Of a stretch of DNA of 64,000 bases, positions 11,340 through 21,800 are shown one piece after another. Source of the DNA: Owenia fusiformis (lineage: Eukaryota > Annelida > Polychaeta > Sabellida > Oweniidae); NCBI GenBank assembly GCA_903813345.2, contig CAIIXF020000012.1:16424020-16488019 (forward strand), in the 5' to 3' direction. Each line of letters begins with the position of its first letter. The stretch's first letter is position 1. Position numbers and translations under genes: made by a program. The notes beneath the pieces are model-generated. The model was not told the DNA's origin, searched no databases, and was given only the letters and a program-made list of their open reading frames with translations.

Positions 11340-14330
11340 TATTGGGAAATATTTGTGCTTGTCAAGTACCTAAATGCACATTTGAAATGGAATATACTCG
11401 TATGTGCTTGGCCAGTACTTTAAAGCACATTTGATATGGGGTATATTTGCTTGTCCAGTACCTTAATGTACACTTGATATGGGGTATATTTGCTTATTCA
11501 GTACCTTAATGCACATTTGATATTGGGTATATTTGCTTGTCCGGTACCTTGATGCAAATTTGATATGGGGTATATTTGCTTGTCCAGTACCCGAATGTAC
11601 ATTTGATATTGGGTATATTTGCTTCTCCGGTATCTTAATGCACATTTGATATTGGGTATATGTGGTTGTCCAGTACCTTAAAGCACATTTGATATGGGGT
11701 ATATTTGCTTATTGGTTATATGTGCTTCTCCAGTATCTTAATGCACATTTGATATGGGGTATATTTGCTTCTCCAGTGCATTAATGTACATTTGATATGG
11801 CGTATATGTGCTTCTCCAGTGCATTAATGTACATTTAATATGGGGTATATGTGCTTGACTACCTTAATGTACATTTGATATGGTATATTTGCTTGTCCGG
11901 TACCTTAATGTACATTTCATATGGAGTATATGTGCTTAACCTGTACCTTAATGCACATTTGATATGGGGTATATTTGCTTGTCCAATACCTTAATGCACA
12001 TTTGATTTGGGGTATATTTGCTTGTCCAGTACCTTAATGTACATTTGATATGGGGTATATTTGCTTGTCCAGTACCTTAATGCACATTTGATATGGGGTA
12101 TATGTGCTTGACCAGTACCCGAATGTACATTTGATATTGGGTATATTTGCTTCTCCAGTATCTTAATGCACATTTGATATTGGGTATATGTGGTTGTCCA
12201 GTACCTTAAAGCACATTTGATATGGGGTATATTTGCTTGTCCAGTACCTTAATGTACACTTGATATGGGGTATATTTGCTTATTCAGTACCTTAATGCAC
12301 ATTTGATATTGGGTATATTTGCTTGTCCGGTACCTTGATGCAAATTTGATATGGGGTATATTTGCTTGTCCAGTACCCGAATGTACATTTGATATTGGGT
12401 ATATTTGCTTCTCCAGTATCTTAATGCACATTTGATATTGGGTATATGTGGTTGTCCAGTACCTTAAAGCACATTTGATATGGGGTATATTTGCTTGTCC
12501 AGTACCCTAAAGCACATTTGATATTGGTTATATGTGCTTCTCCAGTATCTTAATGCACATTTGATATGGGGTATATTTGCTTCTCCAGTGCATTAATGTA
12601 CATTTGATATGGCGTATATGTGCTTCTCCAGTGCATTAATGTACATTTAATATGGGGTATATGTGCTTGACTACCTTAATGTACATTTGATATGGGGTAT
12701 ATTTGCTTATTCAGTACCTTAATGCACATTTGATACGGGGTATATTTGCTTGTCCGGTACCTTAATGCACATTTGATATGGGGTATATGTTCTTGACCAG
12801 TACCTTAATGTACATTTGATATGGGGTATATTTACTTATTCAGTACCTTAATGCACATTTGATACGGGGTAAATTTGCTTGTCCGGTACCTTAATGTACA
12901 TTTCATATGGAGTATATGTGCTTAACCTGTACCTTAATGCACATTTGATATGGGGTATATTTGCTTGTCCAATACCTTAATGCACATTTGATATGGGGTA
13001 TATTTGCTTGTCCAGTACCTTAATGTACATTTGATATGGGGTATATTTGCTTGTCCAGTACCTAAATGCACATTTGATATGGGGTATATGTGCTTGACCA
13101 GTACCCGAATGTACATTTGATATTGGGTATATTTGCTTCTCCAGTATCTTAACGCACATTTGATATTGGGTATATGTGGTTGTCCAGTACCTTAAAGCAC
13201 ATTTGATATGGGGTATACTTGCTTGTCCAGTACCTTAAAGCACATTTGATATTGGTTATACGTGCTTCTCCAGTATCTTAATGCACATTTGATATGGGGT
13301 ATATTTGCTTCTCCAGTGCATTAATGTACATTTGATATGGCGTATATGTGCTTCTCCAGTGCATTAATGTACATTTAATATGGGGTATATGTGCTTGACT
13401 ACCTTAATGTACATTTGATATGGGGTATATTTGCTTATTCAGTACCTTAATGCACATTTGATACGGGGTATATTTGCTTGTCCGGTACCTTAATGCACAT
13501 TTGATATGGGGTATATGTTCTTGACCAGTACCTTAATGTACATTTGATATGGGGTATATTTACTTATTCAGTACCTTAATGCACATTTGATACGGGGTAT
13601 ATTTGCTTGTCCGGTACCTTAATGTACATTTGATATGGAGTATATGTGCTTAACCTGTACCTTAATGCACATTTGATATGGGGTATATTTGCTTGTCCAA
13701 TACCTTAATGCACATTTGATATGGGGTATATTTGCTTGTCCAGTACCTTAATGTACATTTGATATGGGGTATATTTGCTTGTCCAGTACCTTAATGCACA
13801 TTTGATATGGGGTATATGTGCTTGACCAGTACCTTAATGTACATTTGATATGGGGTATATTTGCTTGTCCAGTACCCGAATGTACATTTGATATTGGGTA
13901 TATTTGCTTCTCCAGTACCTTAAAGCACAATTGATATGGGGAATATATGTGCTTGACCAGTACCTTAATGTACATTTGATATGGGGTATATTTGCTTATT
14001 CAGTACCTTAATGCACATTTGATATGGGGTATATTTGCTTGTCCGGTACCTTAATGCACATTTGATATGGGGTATATGTGCTTGACCAGTACCTTAATGT
14101 ACATTTGATATGGGGTAAATGTGCTTGACCAGTACCTTAATGCACATTTTATATAGGATATATGTGCTTGTCCAGTACCTTAATGCACATTTGATATGGG
14201 GTATATGTGCTTGTCCAATACCTTAATGCACATTTGATATGGGATATATTTGCATGTCCAGTACCTTAATGCACAATTGATATGGGGTATATGTGCTTCT
14301 CCAGTTACTTAATGCACATTTGATGTCTCC
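11340..14330 (+). repeat. 43-bp satellite array, about 69 units
   Basis: Head-to-tail units of 43 bp built on CCTTAATGCACATTTGATAT followed by GGGGTATATTTGCTTGTCCAGTA. Variants (gca/gta, gtcc/ttct, ggg/ttgg) recur in blocks: the unit group at 11463 reappears at 12249 (786 bp), and a TTAACCTGTACC variant appears near 11937, 12929 and 13650. This shows higher-order amplification by unequal exchange. Long minus-strand open frames here are by-products of a 43-codon super-period (129 nt) lacking stops. The same array, in short form, precedes the second synthetase. Confidence 0.95.
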
Positions 14331-14431
14331 CATGAACTTACAGAAGGTACATGCTTTATCATTTGCATTGGCTACTCTCCCTAGACACCCGAGATTAGCA
14401 TACTATAAATAATTCTGCCGTAATTACTCAT
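14331..14431. other. conserved flank of 43-bp satellite
   Basis: Unique spacer beginning GTCTCCCATGAACTTACAG, repeated almost exactly after the short 43-bp array at 40250 onward. It marks homologous sequence of the duplicated unit. Confidence 0.7.
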
Positions 14432-14820
14432 ATGCGAGTAGGTAGTTACCAGTTTCGCCACCAGGTGACTGATTCGGGGAAATAACATGGCAGGGTATTA
14501 CAAAATTCCCTTTAACTTGAATATTTATCAGTTTTAGTGATTCACTTTTCTTATAACCCTAATGTATCTGATAGTTATACAAATTAAAATGTGTCTAGTA
14601 AAAGAAAATATAACATTATCTGCCCAACACAAGAAAAGATATTTAACTTTTTGTGATTTTACAACATGGGGCCTATGGGAATCTCCCCGACCTAGAAGTC
14701 ACATTTTCAAAGAAAATTAAATTTTCAAAGTTGACAAACTCTTTTCAAAACCAAATTTCTAGATTTAATTTTACACGTAGATTCGAAATATGACATTAGT
14801 TTGATTATTTCTACTCGCAT
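14432..14820 (-). mobile_element. ~400-bp MITE (ATGCGAGTAG family), minus copy
   Basis: Ends are the 10-bp inverted repeat ATGCGAGTAG/CTACTCGCAT. The interior is the reverse complement of the element at 23136-23534. Related copies: 40361-40750 (minus), 52415-52786 (plus) and a partial one at 62172-62394 (plus). Non-coding. Confidence 0.75.
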
Positions 14821-15206
14821 TTAGGATATTGCGCGGGCCTGTATTCAACAACATCGCTCCTTTTCAATTTACTGTTTGGCTATTTGATTTATTGTATTTG
14901 GGTTAATGTATAACTAGATGTTCAACTACATTTGTTATAAGTCTTTATCTAGAAGATTCAGGGCAAATATCTTACTTCTTTATGTTCAGCCGGCGTTGAG
15001 GTGACTCGAGTAATGTATTTCTATGACAGCAGATAAGTTATTTATACGGTGTGTCCTATTACAATACAAGCACTATATTCTCTTTTGGATATTTAACATT
15101 TTTCAATGCTATAAGCTCAGATTATTTTGCAAGGTGAACTTTTTGATAGACGCATAAATCGACATACATTTTAACATCTTAACTCGAAAATCAAAGCAAC
15201 TACAAA
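14821..15206 (+). promoter_or_regulatory. 5' flank of synthetase 1
   Basis: Highly conserved with 40751-41245 upstream of the second synthetase except for an extra block of about 100 bp in copy 2 (about 40820-40930). A TATTTATA motif lies about 170 bp before the ATG in copy 1 (near 15038) and is kept in copy 2. Promoter role is inferred from position and conservation only. Confidence 0.35.
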
Positions 15207-16529
15207 ATGAATGGTACCTTGGATATTAAGGACTTTGATTATGTCCGGTTTACATCAGCGGACTACTACGGTCTTCCTCGAGGAAAGGTTATCCCAAAGC
15301 CGCATTTAAATGATGCCCTTGAAAATGGAATTCAGATATATTGTGGTATACTCGGGATGGGATTATCGGGAGCTTTAAAAGCATTCGAACCAGAAGTGAT
15401 CGAAAGAAAATTTGGAAATTGCTATTTGAAACCTGATATTAGCACGTTGAGGCCGATTCCGTGGGCAAGTATGGCGCATAGAAGAGTCGGGGAGGTCATG
15501 TGTGATCTCTATTGGGATAGTGGGTTTAATTCACCGATAGATGCCGCTCCACGAGAGGTTGCTAGGCAACAACTGATTCGTTTAGATGATATGGGATATT
15601 CCTTAAAATCTGGATGGGAATTGGAATTTCATTTGTTTGATGCGGACAAAAAGACACCGATTTACCATGGCAAAACGGGTTATTTTAACCAGTCCATATT
15701 TACGGAGTTTGGTGAGATCTTGTTTCCATTGGAGGAAAATCTTAGAAAAATAGGGGTTGATATGGAGGCATTGATGACGGAGTTTGTTGACGGGCAATTT
15801 GAATTTACAACTGCACCCAAATACGGTCTAAGATCCGCAGATGATGCGTATGTGGCAAAATACGCAATTAAAGAAGTAACAAAGAAAATAGGTTACGTTG
15901 CATCTTTTATGACCAAAAACAGTCCCGATGCCGGATGTGGACTTCACTTCAACTTCTCTCTTTTAGATAAGGCAGGAAAGAACGCGTTTTATGACCCAGA
16001 AACGTCTAACAAACTGTCTAGTGTAGCTGAACACTGGATAGCTGGGTTGATGTCGCATGCCAGAGCGATATTTGTTCTTCATTCTCCAACAGTAAACTGT
16101 TTCAGACGAGTTGGCTTCCCCCTCGCCCCATGTAAAGCTAACTGGGGCATTGAAGATAGATTCGCATCATTAAGGGTTAAAGTTAATGGCGAGAAAAGTA
16201 CTTACATGGAAAACCGAATGGGAGGGGGTCTGGGTAATCCATATCTCATCGTTGCTGCTACACTGGCTGCTGGAATTGATGGACTCCAGCGGAAACTTAA
16301 ACTGCCGGCTGAAAACGATCCGAACGCTCTAGATATTCCACGTAATATTCAGGAGGGCATCGAGGCTCTTAGAGAAGATAAGATAATATGCGAAGCTTTG
16401 GGAGAACAGTTCGTTCGTTTTTTCACTGAAACTAAACTTGAAGCGGAGGCTTCCTTTTTGGACACAGGTATTCCAGAAACTGCCGAAGCATATGGAAAAG
16501 AACGCGACTTTTACATGGATCTACTATAA
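15207..16529 (+). CDS. glutamine synthetase/lengsin-like protein, copy 1
   Basis: Intronless 440-aa frame of the glutamine synthetase class I fold, closest in layout to the lengsin/bacterial gamma-glutamyl-ligase side of the family. The family ligates ammonia or an amine to glutamate with ATP; animal lengsin is reported as a non-enzymatic lens protein. N-terminal beta-grasp part: about residues 12-105. Catalytic core: metal ligands E138 and E140 (GWELEFHLFD), E192 and E199 (TEFVDGQFEF), H247 in GCGLHFNFSL, the R300-R301 and R318/R323 arginines, and E335-N-R337 before GNPYLIVAATLAAG. Because these residues are kept, an active enzyme is plausible; the substrate is unknown. The ATG follows CTACAAA and is shared by both copies. 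Its length matches a full-length protein. No intron and no poly-A tail is visible, so origin by retrocopy cannot be shown. Confidence 0.92.
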   Translation: MNGTLDIKDFDYVRFTSADYYGLPRGKVIPKPHLNDALENGIQIYCGILGMGLSGALKAFEPEVIERKFGNCYLKPDISTLRPIPWASMAHRRVGEVMCDLYWDSGFNSPIDAAPREVARQQLIRLDDMGYSLKSGWELEFHLFDADKKTPIYHGKTGYFNQSIFTEFGEILFPLEENLRKIGVDMEALMTEFVDGQFEFTTAPKYGLRSADDAYVAKYAIKEVTKKIGYVASFMTKNSPDAGCGLHFNFSLLDKAGKNAFYDPETSNKLSSVAEHWIAGLMSHARAIFVLHSPTVNCFRRVGFPLAPCKANWGIEDRFASLRVKVNGEKSTYMENRMGGGLGNPYLIVAATLAAGIDGLQRKLKLPAENDPNALDIPRNIQEGIEALREDKIICEALGEQFVRFFTETKLEAEASFLDTGIPETAEAYGKERDFYMDLL

Positions 16530-17102
16530 AGATCCACAGATGATGCTACGAAGAAAAAGATAAATCCATCGATCTGACAAACTATATGTTTTAAACGCAT
16601 GTTGTACATAGGTTCAACAAGTTGAATTCATTATTAAAGACAGAATCAGATCGATTGGGTTGGGAAAATTGCAAATTGTAAATTGGTGAAATTATTCAAA
16701 AGTACCAAAATGGAGGAATGTATGAATGTATTAATTAATGTAAAAATCTTTAGTTTCCCTCAGATACAGTACACAATTTGGGTATTTTTAGAAAAAGACA
16801 CGACGAGGAATGATACATGTGCCCAAAATTGACAATTTTTCGTCAAGATTATGATCATAAATCATGAAGTTTTTGCTAGATCTGATTCTGCCTTTAATCT
16901 AAATTTTCTTGGAGCCGTTATTGTGTTTAACTTATGTGCTATGCATTCATAAATCGCAAATTCTGGATCGCTTGAAATTATTTTCCTCGATTATATGCGA
17001 CATATAACTGAACTGCATTATATAACCAATCACCGCTCCCATTGTTTCATAAACTTTACATTCCCGCTTCGCGGGCATCCAAAGATTTGAAAAATTACCC
17101 CC
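16530..17102. other. 3' region of synthetase 1 with nested MITE
   Basis: Sequence after the stop is conserved with 42569-43145. No clear AATAAA is close to the stop; a TCAAATAAAATGG lies at about 17150. A MITE occupies 16633-16898. Confidence 0.5.
16633..16898. mobile_element. 266-bp MITE with TTAA-type ends
   Basis: Left end ATTAAAGACAGAATCAGATC is matched by its inverted copy at 16879-16898 with one mismatch. Each end contains TTAA, suggesting a piggyBac-like MITE. The second synthetase has the same insertion, so it predates the duplication and probably lies in the 3' untranslated region. Confidence 0.6.
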
Positions 17103-17276
17103 AGAGAAATGATTCAGTCAATAATGCACACAGTCCAGGGCTTAAATCCTCAAATAAAATGGCAGTAAGAATCTCTAATTAGCTTGAACTTAGCTACAAA
17201 GCTATAAGTGGTATTTGTCGCAACGCATTTAGCAAACGCAAAACAATAGAAGCGTAAAGTAGCGAACACACGTTAA

Positions 17277-17366
17277 TGCCTGGGTCACATTTGCTCCGAT
17301 CCATCGCCCGATTGAGTGTTTTGTTCAATACTGTATTCAATTTTGAACGAAATACTCAATCGGCCG
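17277..17366 (+). repeat. MITE-like palindrome in U1
   Basis: Begins with CCTGGGTCACATTTGCTCCG, the TIR of the complete element at 62746-62852, then a palindrome (GATTGAGT...ACTCAATCGG). The right TIR is missing; the hexanucleotide tract starts where it should be. U1 lacks a GCCGGCGCCCGC stretch present in the other three. Confidence 0.65.
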
Positions 17367-17690
17367 GACTTTGCCTTGATTTGGAACTGGACATCGGCCT
17401 TAACTGGGCTTGGACTGGAACTGGACTTGGACCAGGACTGGCCTTGGACATTGACTGAACTTGGGCCTTGGCTTGGACATTGACTTTTACCTAGACTGAA
17501 CTTGGACTACACTTGAACCTGGACTGACCTCGGACCTGGACTGGACTTGGACTTGTACTTGGACATGGATTTGGACTTTGACCTTATTCTGGACTTTGAC
17601 TGGACCGGACCTTACCTGGACTTGGACCTGGATCCATACTTGGACCTGGACCTTGAGTTGGACCTGGAACTGGACTGGTCTTTTTTCAAT
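17366..17690 (+). repeat. GGACYT hexanucleotide tract
   Basis: Imperfect (GGACTT/GGACCT)n of about 320 bp. The plus frame reads Asp-Leu dipeptides and the minus frame Gln-Val/Ser-Lys patterns, giving open frames on both strands. These are products of the repeat, not genes. Copies at 30413-30707, 43420-43735 and 57692-57985. Confidence 0.9.
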
Positions 17691-17744
17691 ATTTTCCTCA
17701 CTTTTCTTCGAGACTTTTTTGCAAAAGAAAATTTTGTTCCAGGC

Positions 17745-17970
17745 TTAATTGGCAAAAAGAGTTTTGCTTCGAGTTTTTTTGGGCAAATAATGTTGATGCA
17801 AAACGAAAACGTTTTTTGGGGTAAAAGCCTCGAAGAAAACCGTTTTTGCCAAAAAAGCCTTGAAGCAAAACGTTTTTTGCCAAAAAGCCTCGAACCAAAA
17901 ACTTGAAAAAGCTTGTTTTGTCAAAAAAAAACTCGAACCAAAACAATTTTTGAAAAAAGCCTCTTAAGAG
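17745..17970 (+). repeat. ~30-bp minisatellite (AAGCCTCGAA units)
   Basis: Tandem units of about 30 bp containing GCCTCGAA and AAAACGTTTTTTG with alternating purine/pyrimidine runs. Equivalent tracts at 30770-30990, 43800-44015 and 58060-58265. Confidence 0.8.
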
Positions 17971-18843
17971 AAATGTACAACAACCATTTTAAATTGTCTT
18001 TATTACTTTTTGTAAAGCTGCTTGACCTGATAAAAAAATGTATGCAAAAAAAGTTATTGTTATGTTATTCAATTCTTTTGGGAAAGGGTTAAACTTGAAC
18101 ATAAAGTTTAATGAATTTGCATATTGATTCAGTGATACTCCTTTTTAGGGCAAAGCTGTAGCATGGCTAAAGTAGGGGGCCTTGGAATGAGATCTTAGAC
18201 CGAAAAAATGGTTCCAATGTTCGGTCACATTGCAAGCCCTAGAGCAGAGTGAACCTCTTGACTTTCATCACGATATTGTATTTGCTTTTCTTATACCCTT
18301 CTGCCCTTGAGAGATTGACTGGGAATTTGCATTGTTATATATTAGGAAAAAATTAAATAAATATATCTTAAAATAAAAAGTAAAAAAACATTCAGGACAT
18401 CTTTCAGTTACCTAACATCAGTAATATTTATATGAGACTCCAAACTCTACTCGCGAAGTAAAATGCATTCACACGATGTACTTAATTATTCAACATGCAA
18501 AGCATTAAGTGTATAACAGTAGCATAAGGCAGGTCGTAGGGAGAAACCGATTTCGAGTTAAAACACACATTTCTTATGACAAGAATAGATTGATTTGAAA
18601 TAAAAACAAATAGAAAATTGTATAAAGGTCGTTTTAATAAGTTGAATGTTGTTTCGAAAATGGTTTAAGTGTGCATGTAAGAAAGTAAAAAACACTTAAC
18701 GTTTGACTTTTATAACTATACCTTTGGAGACACACGTATTGAATTTCTGCATTAACATTTACGTTAAGTGACAACGTAAAAAGGGTGAAATCCTAAAGAG
18801 GACAACACACACCGTAATCCTAACAGGTACCAAATTCAATAAA

Positions 18844-21800
18844 ATGCGAAACATGTGCAAATGGTTCATAGTTACCATATTGTTGTTTTACGTTAATGGA
18901 TTCCTTTCCAAAGAATGGAATTCAGAAGATACAGCAAACCTGGAGGAACGAATTGCAACCGTAATGGAGTGCAGACGTGTTCCGGGAATGTTTCTGTCTG
19001 TGGTGAAGGATGATACTGTTGTTTTAAGCAAGGGCTATGGATACAAAGATATTGAGAAGAATGAGCCATTTACAGCTCAGACGCCAATGTCGATACAAAG
19101 CACGTCAAAATTTATGTTTACAATCCTCACTGCCCGAATGCTGACGAAATATCCACAGTAAGTAGGGATGCATATTTCAAGCGGATGAATTTGGTCGAAA
19201 GAATTCAAAGATGGTGATATAGGCTGCGTTAATTTTTAGAGAGAAATATATGTCGCGTGGGTATCAACTAGAGAGTTAGAGTTGTCAAACTCCCTTAATC
19301 ATATGCATAATTACTACATGTACATTAGGTATGCATTTTCACTTGCTGTCCAGTCATAAGCATAACTACATGTACATTAGGTATGCATTTTCACTTGCTG
19401 TCCAGTCATATGCATAACTACATGTTCATTAGGTATGCATTTTCACTTGCTGTCCAGTCATATGCATAACTACATGTACATTAGGTATGCATTTTCACTT
19501 GCTGTCCAGTCATATACATAGCTACATGTTCATTGGGTATGCATTTTCACTTGCTGTCCAGTCATATGCATAACAACATGTTCATTAGGTATGCATTTCA
19601 CTTGCTGTCCAGTCATATGCATAACTACATGTTCATTAGGTATGCATTTTCACTTGCTGTCCAGTCATATGCATAACTACATGTTCATTAGGTATCCATT
19701 TCACTTGCAGTCCAGTCAAATGCATAACTACATGTTCATTAGGTATGCATTTTCACTTGCTGTCCAGTCATATGCATAACTACATGTTCATTAGGTATGC
19801 ATTTCACTTGCAGTCCAGTCAAATGCATAACTACATGTTCATTAGGTATGCATTTTCACTTGCTGTCCAGTCATATGCATAACTACATGTTCATTAGGTA
19901 TGCATTTTCACTCGCTGTCCAGTAATATGCAAAACTAAACATGTTCATTAGGTATGCATTTCACTTGCTGTATAGTCATATGCAAAACTAAACATGTTCA
20001 TTAGGTATGCAGTTTCACTTGCTGTCCAGTCATATATGCATAACTACATGTTCATTAGGTATGCATTTCACTTGCAGTCCAGTCAAATGCATAACTACAT
20101 GTTCATTAGGTTTGCAGTTTCACTTGCTGTCCAGTCATATATGCATAACTACATGTTCATTAGGTATGCATTTCACTTGCAGTCCAGTCATATGCATAAC
20201 TACATGTTCCTTAGGTATGCATTTTCACTTGCTGTATAGTCATATGCAAAACTAAACATGTTCATTAGGTATGCATTTCACTTGCAGTCCAGTCATATGC
20301 ATAACTACATGTTCATTAGGTATGCATTTTCACTTGCTGTATAGTCATATGCAAAACTAAACATGTTCATTAGGTATGCAGTTTCACTTACTGTCCAGTC
20401 ATATATGCATAACTACATGTTCATTAGGTATGCATTTTCACTCGCTGTCCAGTCATATGCATAACTACATGTACATTAGGTATGCATTTTCACTCGCTGT
20501 CCAGTCATATGCATAACTACAAGTTCATTAGGTATGCATTTTCACTTGCTGTCCAGTCATATGCATAACTACATGTACATTAGGTATGCATTTTCACTTG
20601 CTGTCCAGTCATATACATAACTACATGTTCATTAGGTATGCAGTTTCACTTGCTGTCCAGTCATATGCATAACTACATGTACATTAGGTATGCATTTTCA
20701 CTTGCTGTCCAGTCATATGCATAACTACATGTACATTAGGTATGCATTTTCACTCGCTGTCCAGTCATATGCATAACTACAAGTTCATTAGGTATGCATT
20801 TTCACTTGCTGTCCAGTCATATGCATAACTACATGTACATTAGGTATGCATTTTCACTTGCTGTCCAGTCATATACATAACTACATGTTCATTAGGTATG
20901 GATTTTCACTTGCTGTCCAGTCATATGCATAACTACATGCACATTAGGTATGCATTTTCACTTGCTGTTCAGTCATATGCATAACTACATGTACTTTAGG
21001 TATGCATTTTCACTTGCTGTCCAGTCATATGCATAACTACATGTCCATTAGGTATGCATTTTCACTTGCTGTCCAGTCATATGCATAACTACATGTACAT
21101 TAGGTATGTATTTTCACTTGCTGTCCAGTCATATGCATAACTACATGTACATTAGGTATGCATTTTCACTTGCTGTCCAGTCATATGCATACTACATGTA
21201 CTTTAGGTATGCATTTTCACTTGCTGTCCAGTCATATGCATAACTACATGTCCATTAGGTATGCATTTTCACTTGCTGTCCAGTCATATGCATAACTACA
21301 TGTACATTAGGTATGCATTTTCACTTGCTGTCCAGTCATATACATAACTACATGTTCATTAGGTATGGATTTTCACTTGCTGTCCAGTCATATGCATACT
21401 ACATGCACATTAGGTATGCATTTTCACTTGCTGTTCAGTCATATGCATAACTACATGTACATTAGGTATGCATTTTCACTTGCTGTCCAGTCATATGCAT
21501 AACTACATGTCCATTAGGTATGCACTTTCACTTGCTGTCCAGTCATATGCATAACTACATGTACATTAGGTATGCATTTTCACTTGCTGTCCAGTCATAT
21601 GCATAACTACATGTACATTAGGTATGCATTTTCACTTGCTGTCCAGTCATATGCATACTACATGTACATTAGGTATGCATTTTCACTTGCCGTCCAGTCA
21701 TATGCATAACTACATGTACATTATGTATGTATTTTCACTCGCTGTCAAGTCAGAAAATAGCATAACCGTGCTTTACCGGTGTAAACATTAAACTGATCAT

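Larger units (their letters stand above)
17103..18843 (+). repeat. 5' module, copy U1 (upstream of hydrolase 1)
   Basis: First of four related modules (17103, 30132, 43146, 57411), each beginning AGAGAAATGATTCAGTCAAT. Order inside: MITE-like palindrome, GGACYT tract, 30-bp minisatellite, then unique sequence leading to exon 1. U1 and U3 share variants against U2 and U4, so they are the orthologous pair. Likely contains the hydrolase promoter: a CTTTTATAACTA motif near 18706 is a weak TATA-like candidate. No gene is encoded. Confidence 0.8.

Noticed and set aside
11463-13975. Minus-strand 60-75-codon frames in the 43-bp satellite as a repeat protein family
   Set aside because: 43 is not a multiple of 3, so three monomers give a 43-codon period that happens to lack stops in one frame; there is no start context, splice sites or conservation beyond the DNA repeat.
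15207-16529. Synthetase as bacterial contamination
   Set aside because: It sits between eukaryotic repeats in both units, with matching flanks and AT-rich codon use like its neighbours.
17547-17906. Asp-Leu-rich plus-strand frames as a secreted acidic (biomineral-type) protein
   Set aside because: Pure hexanucleotide expansion, open on both strands, no signal peptide, breaks into minisatellite sequence.
19291-21750. Array of regular repeats as a possible CRISPR
   Set aside because: Units are contiguous 52-bp monomers with no unique spacers; the setting is a spliceosomal intron in an animal-type genome. The same applies to the 43-bp array at 11340-14330.
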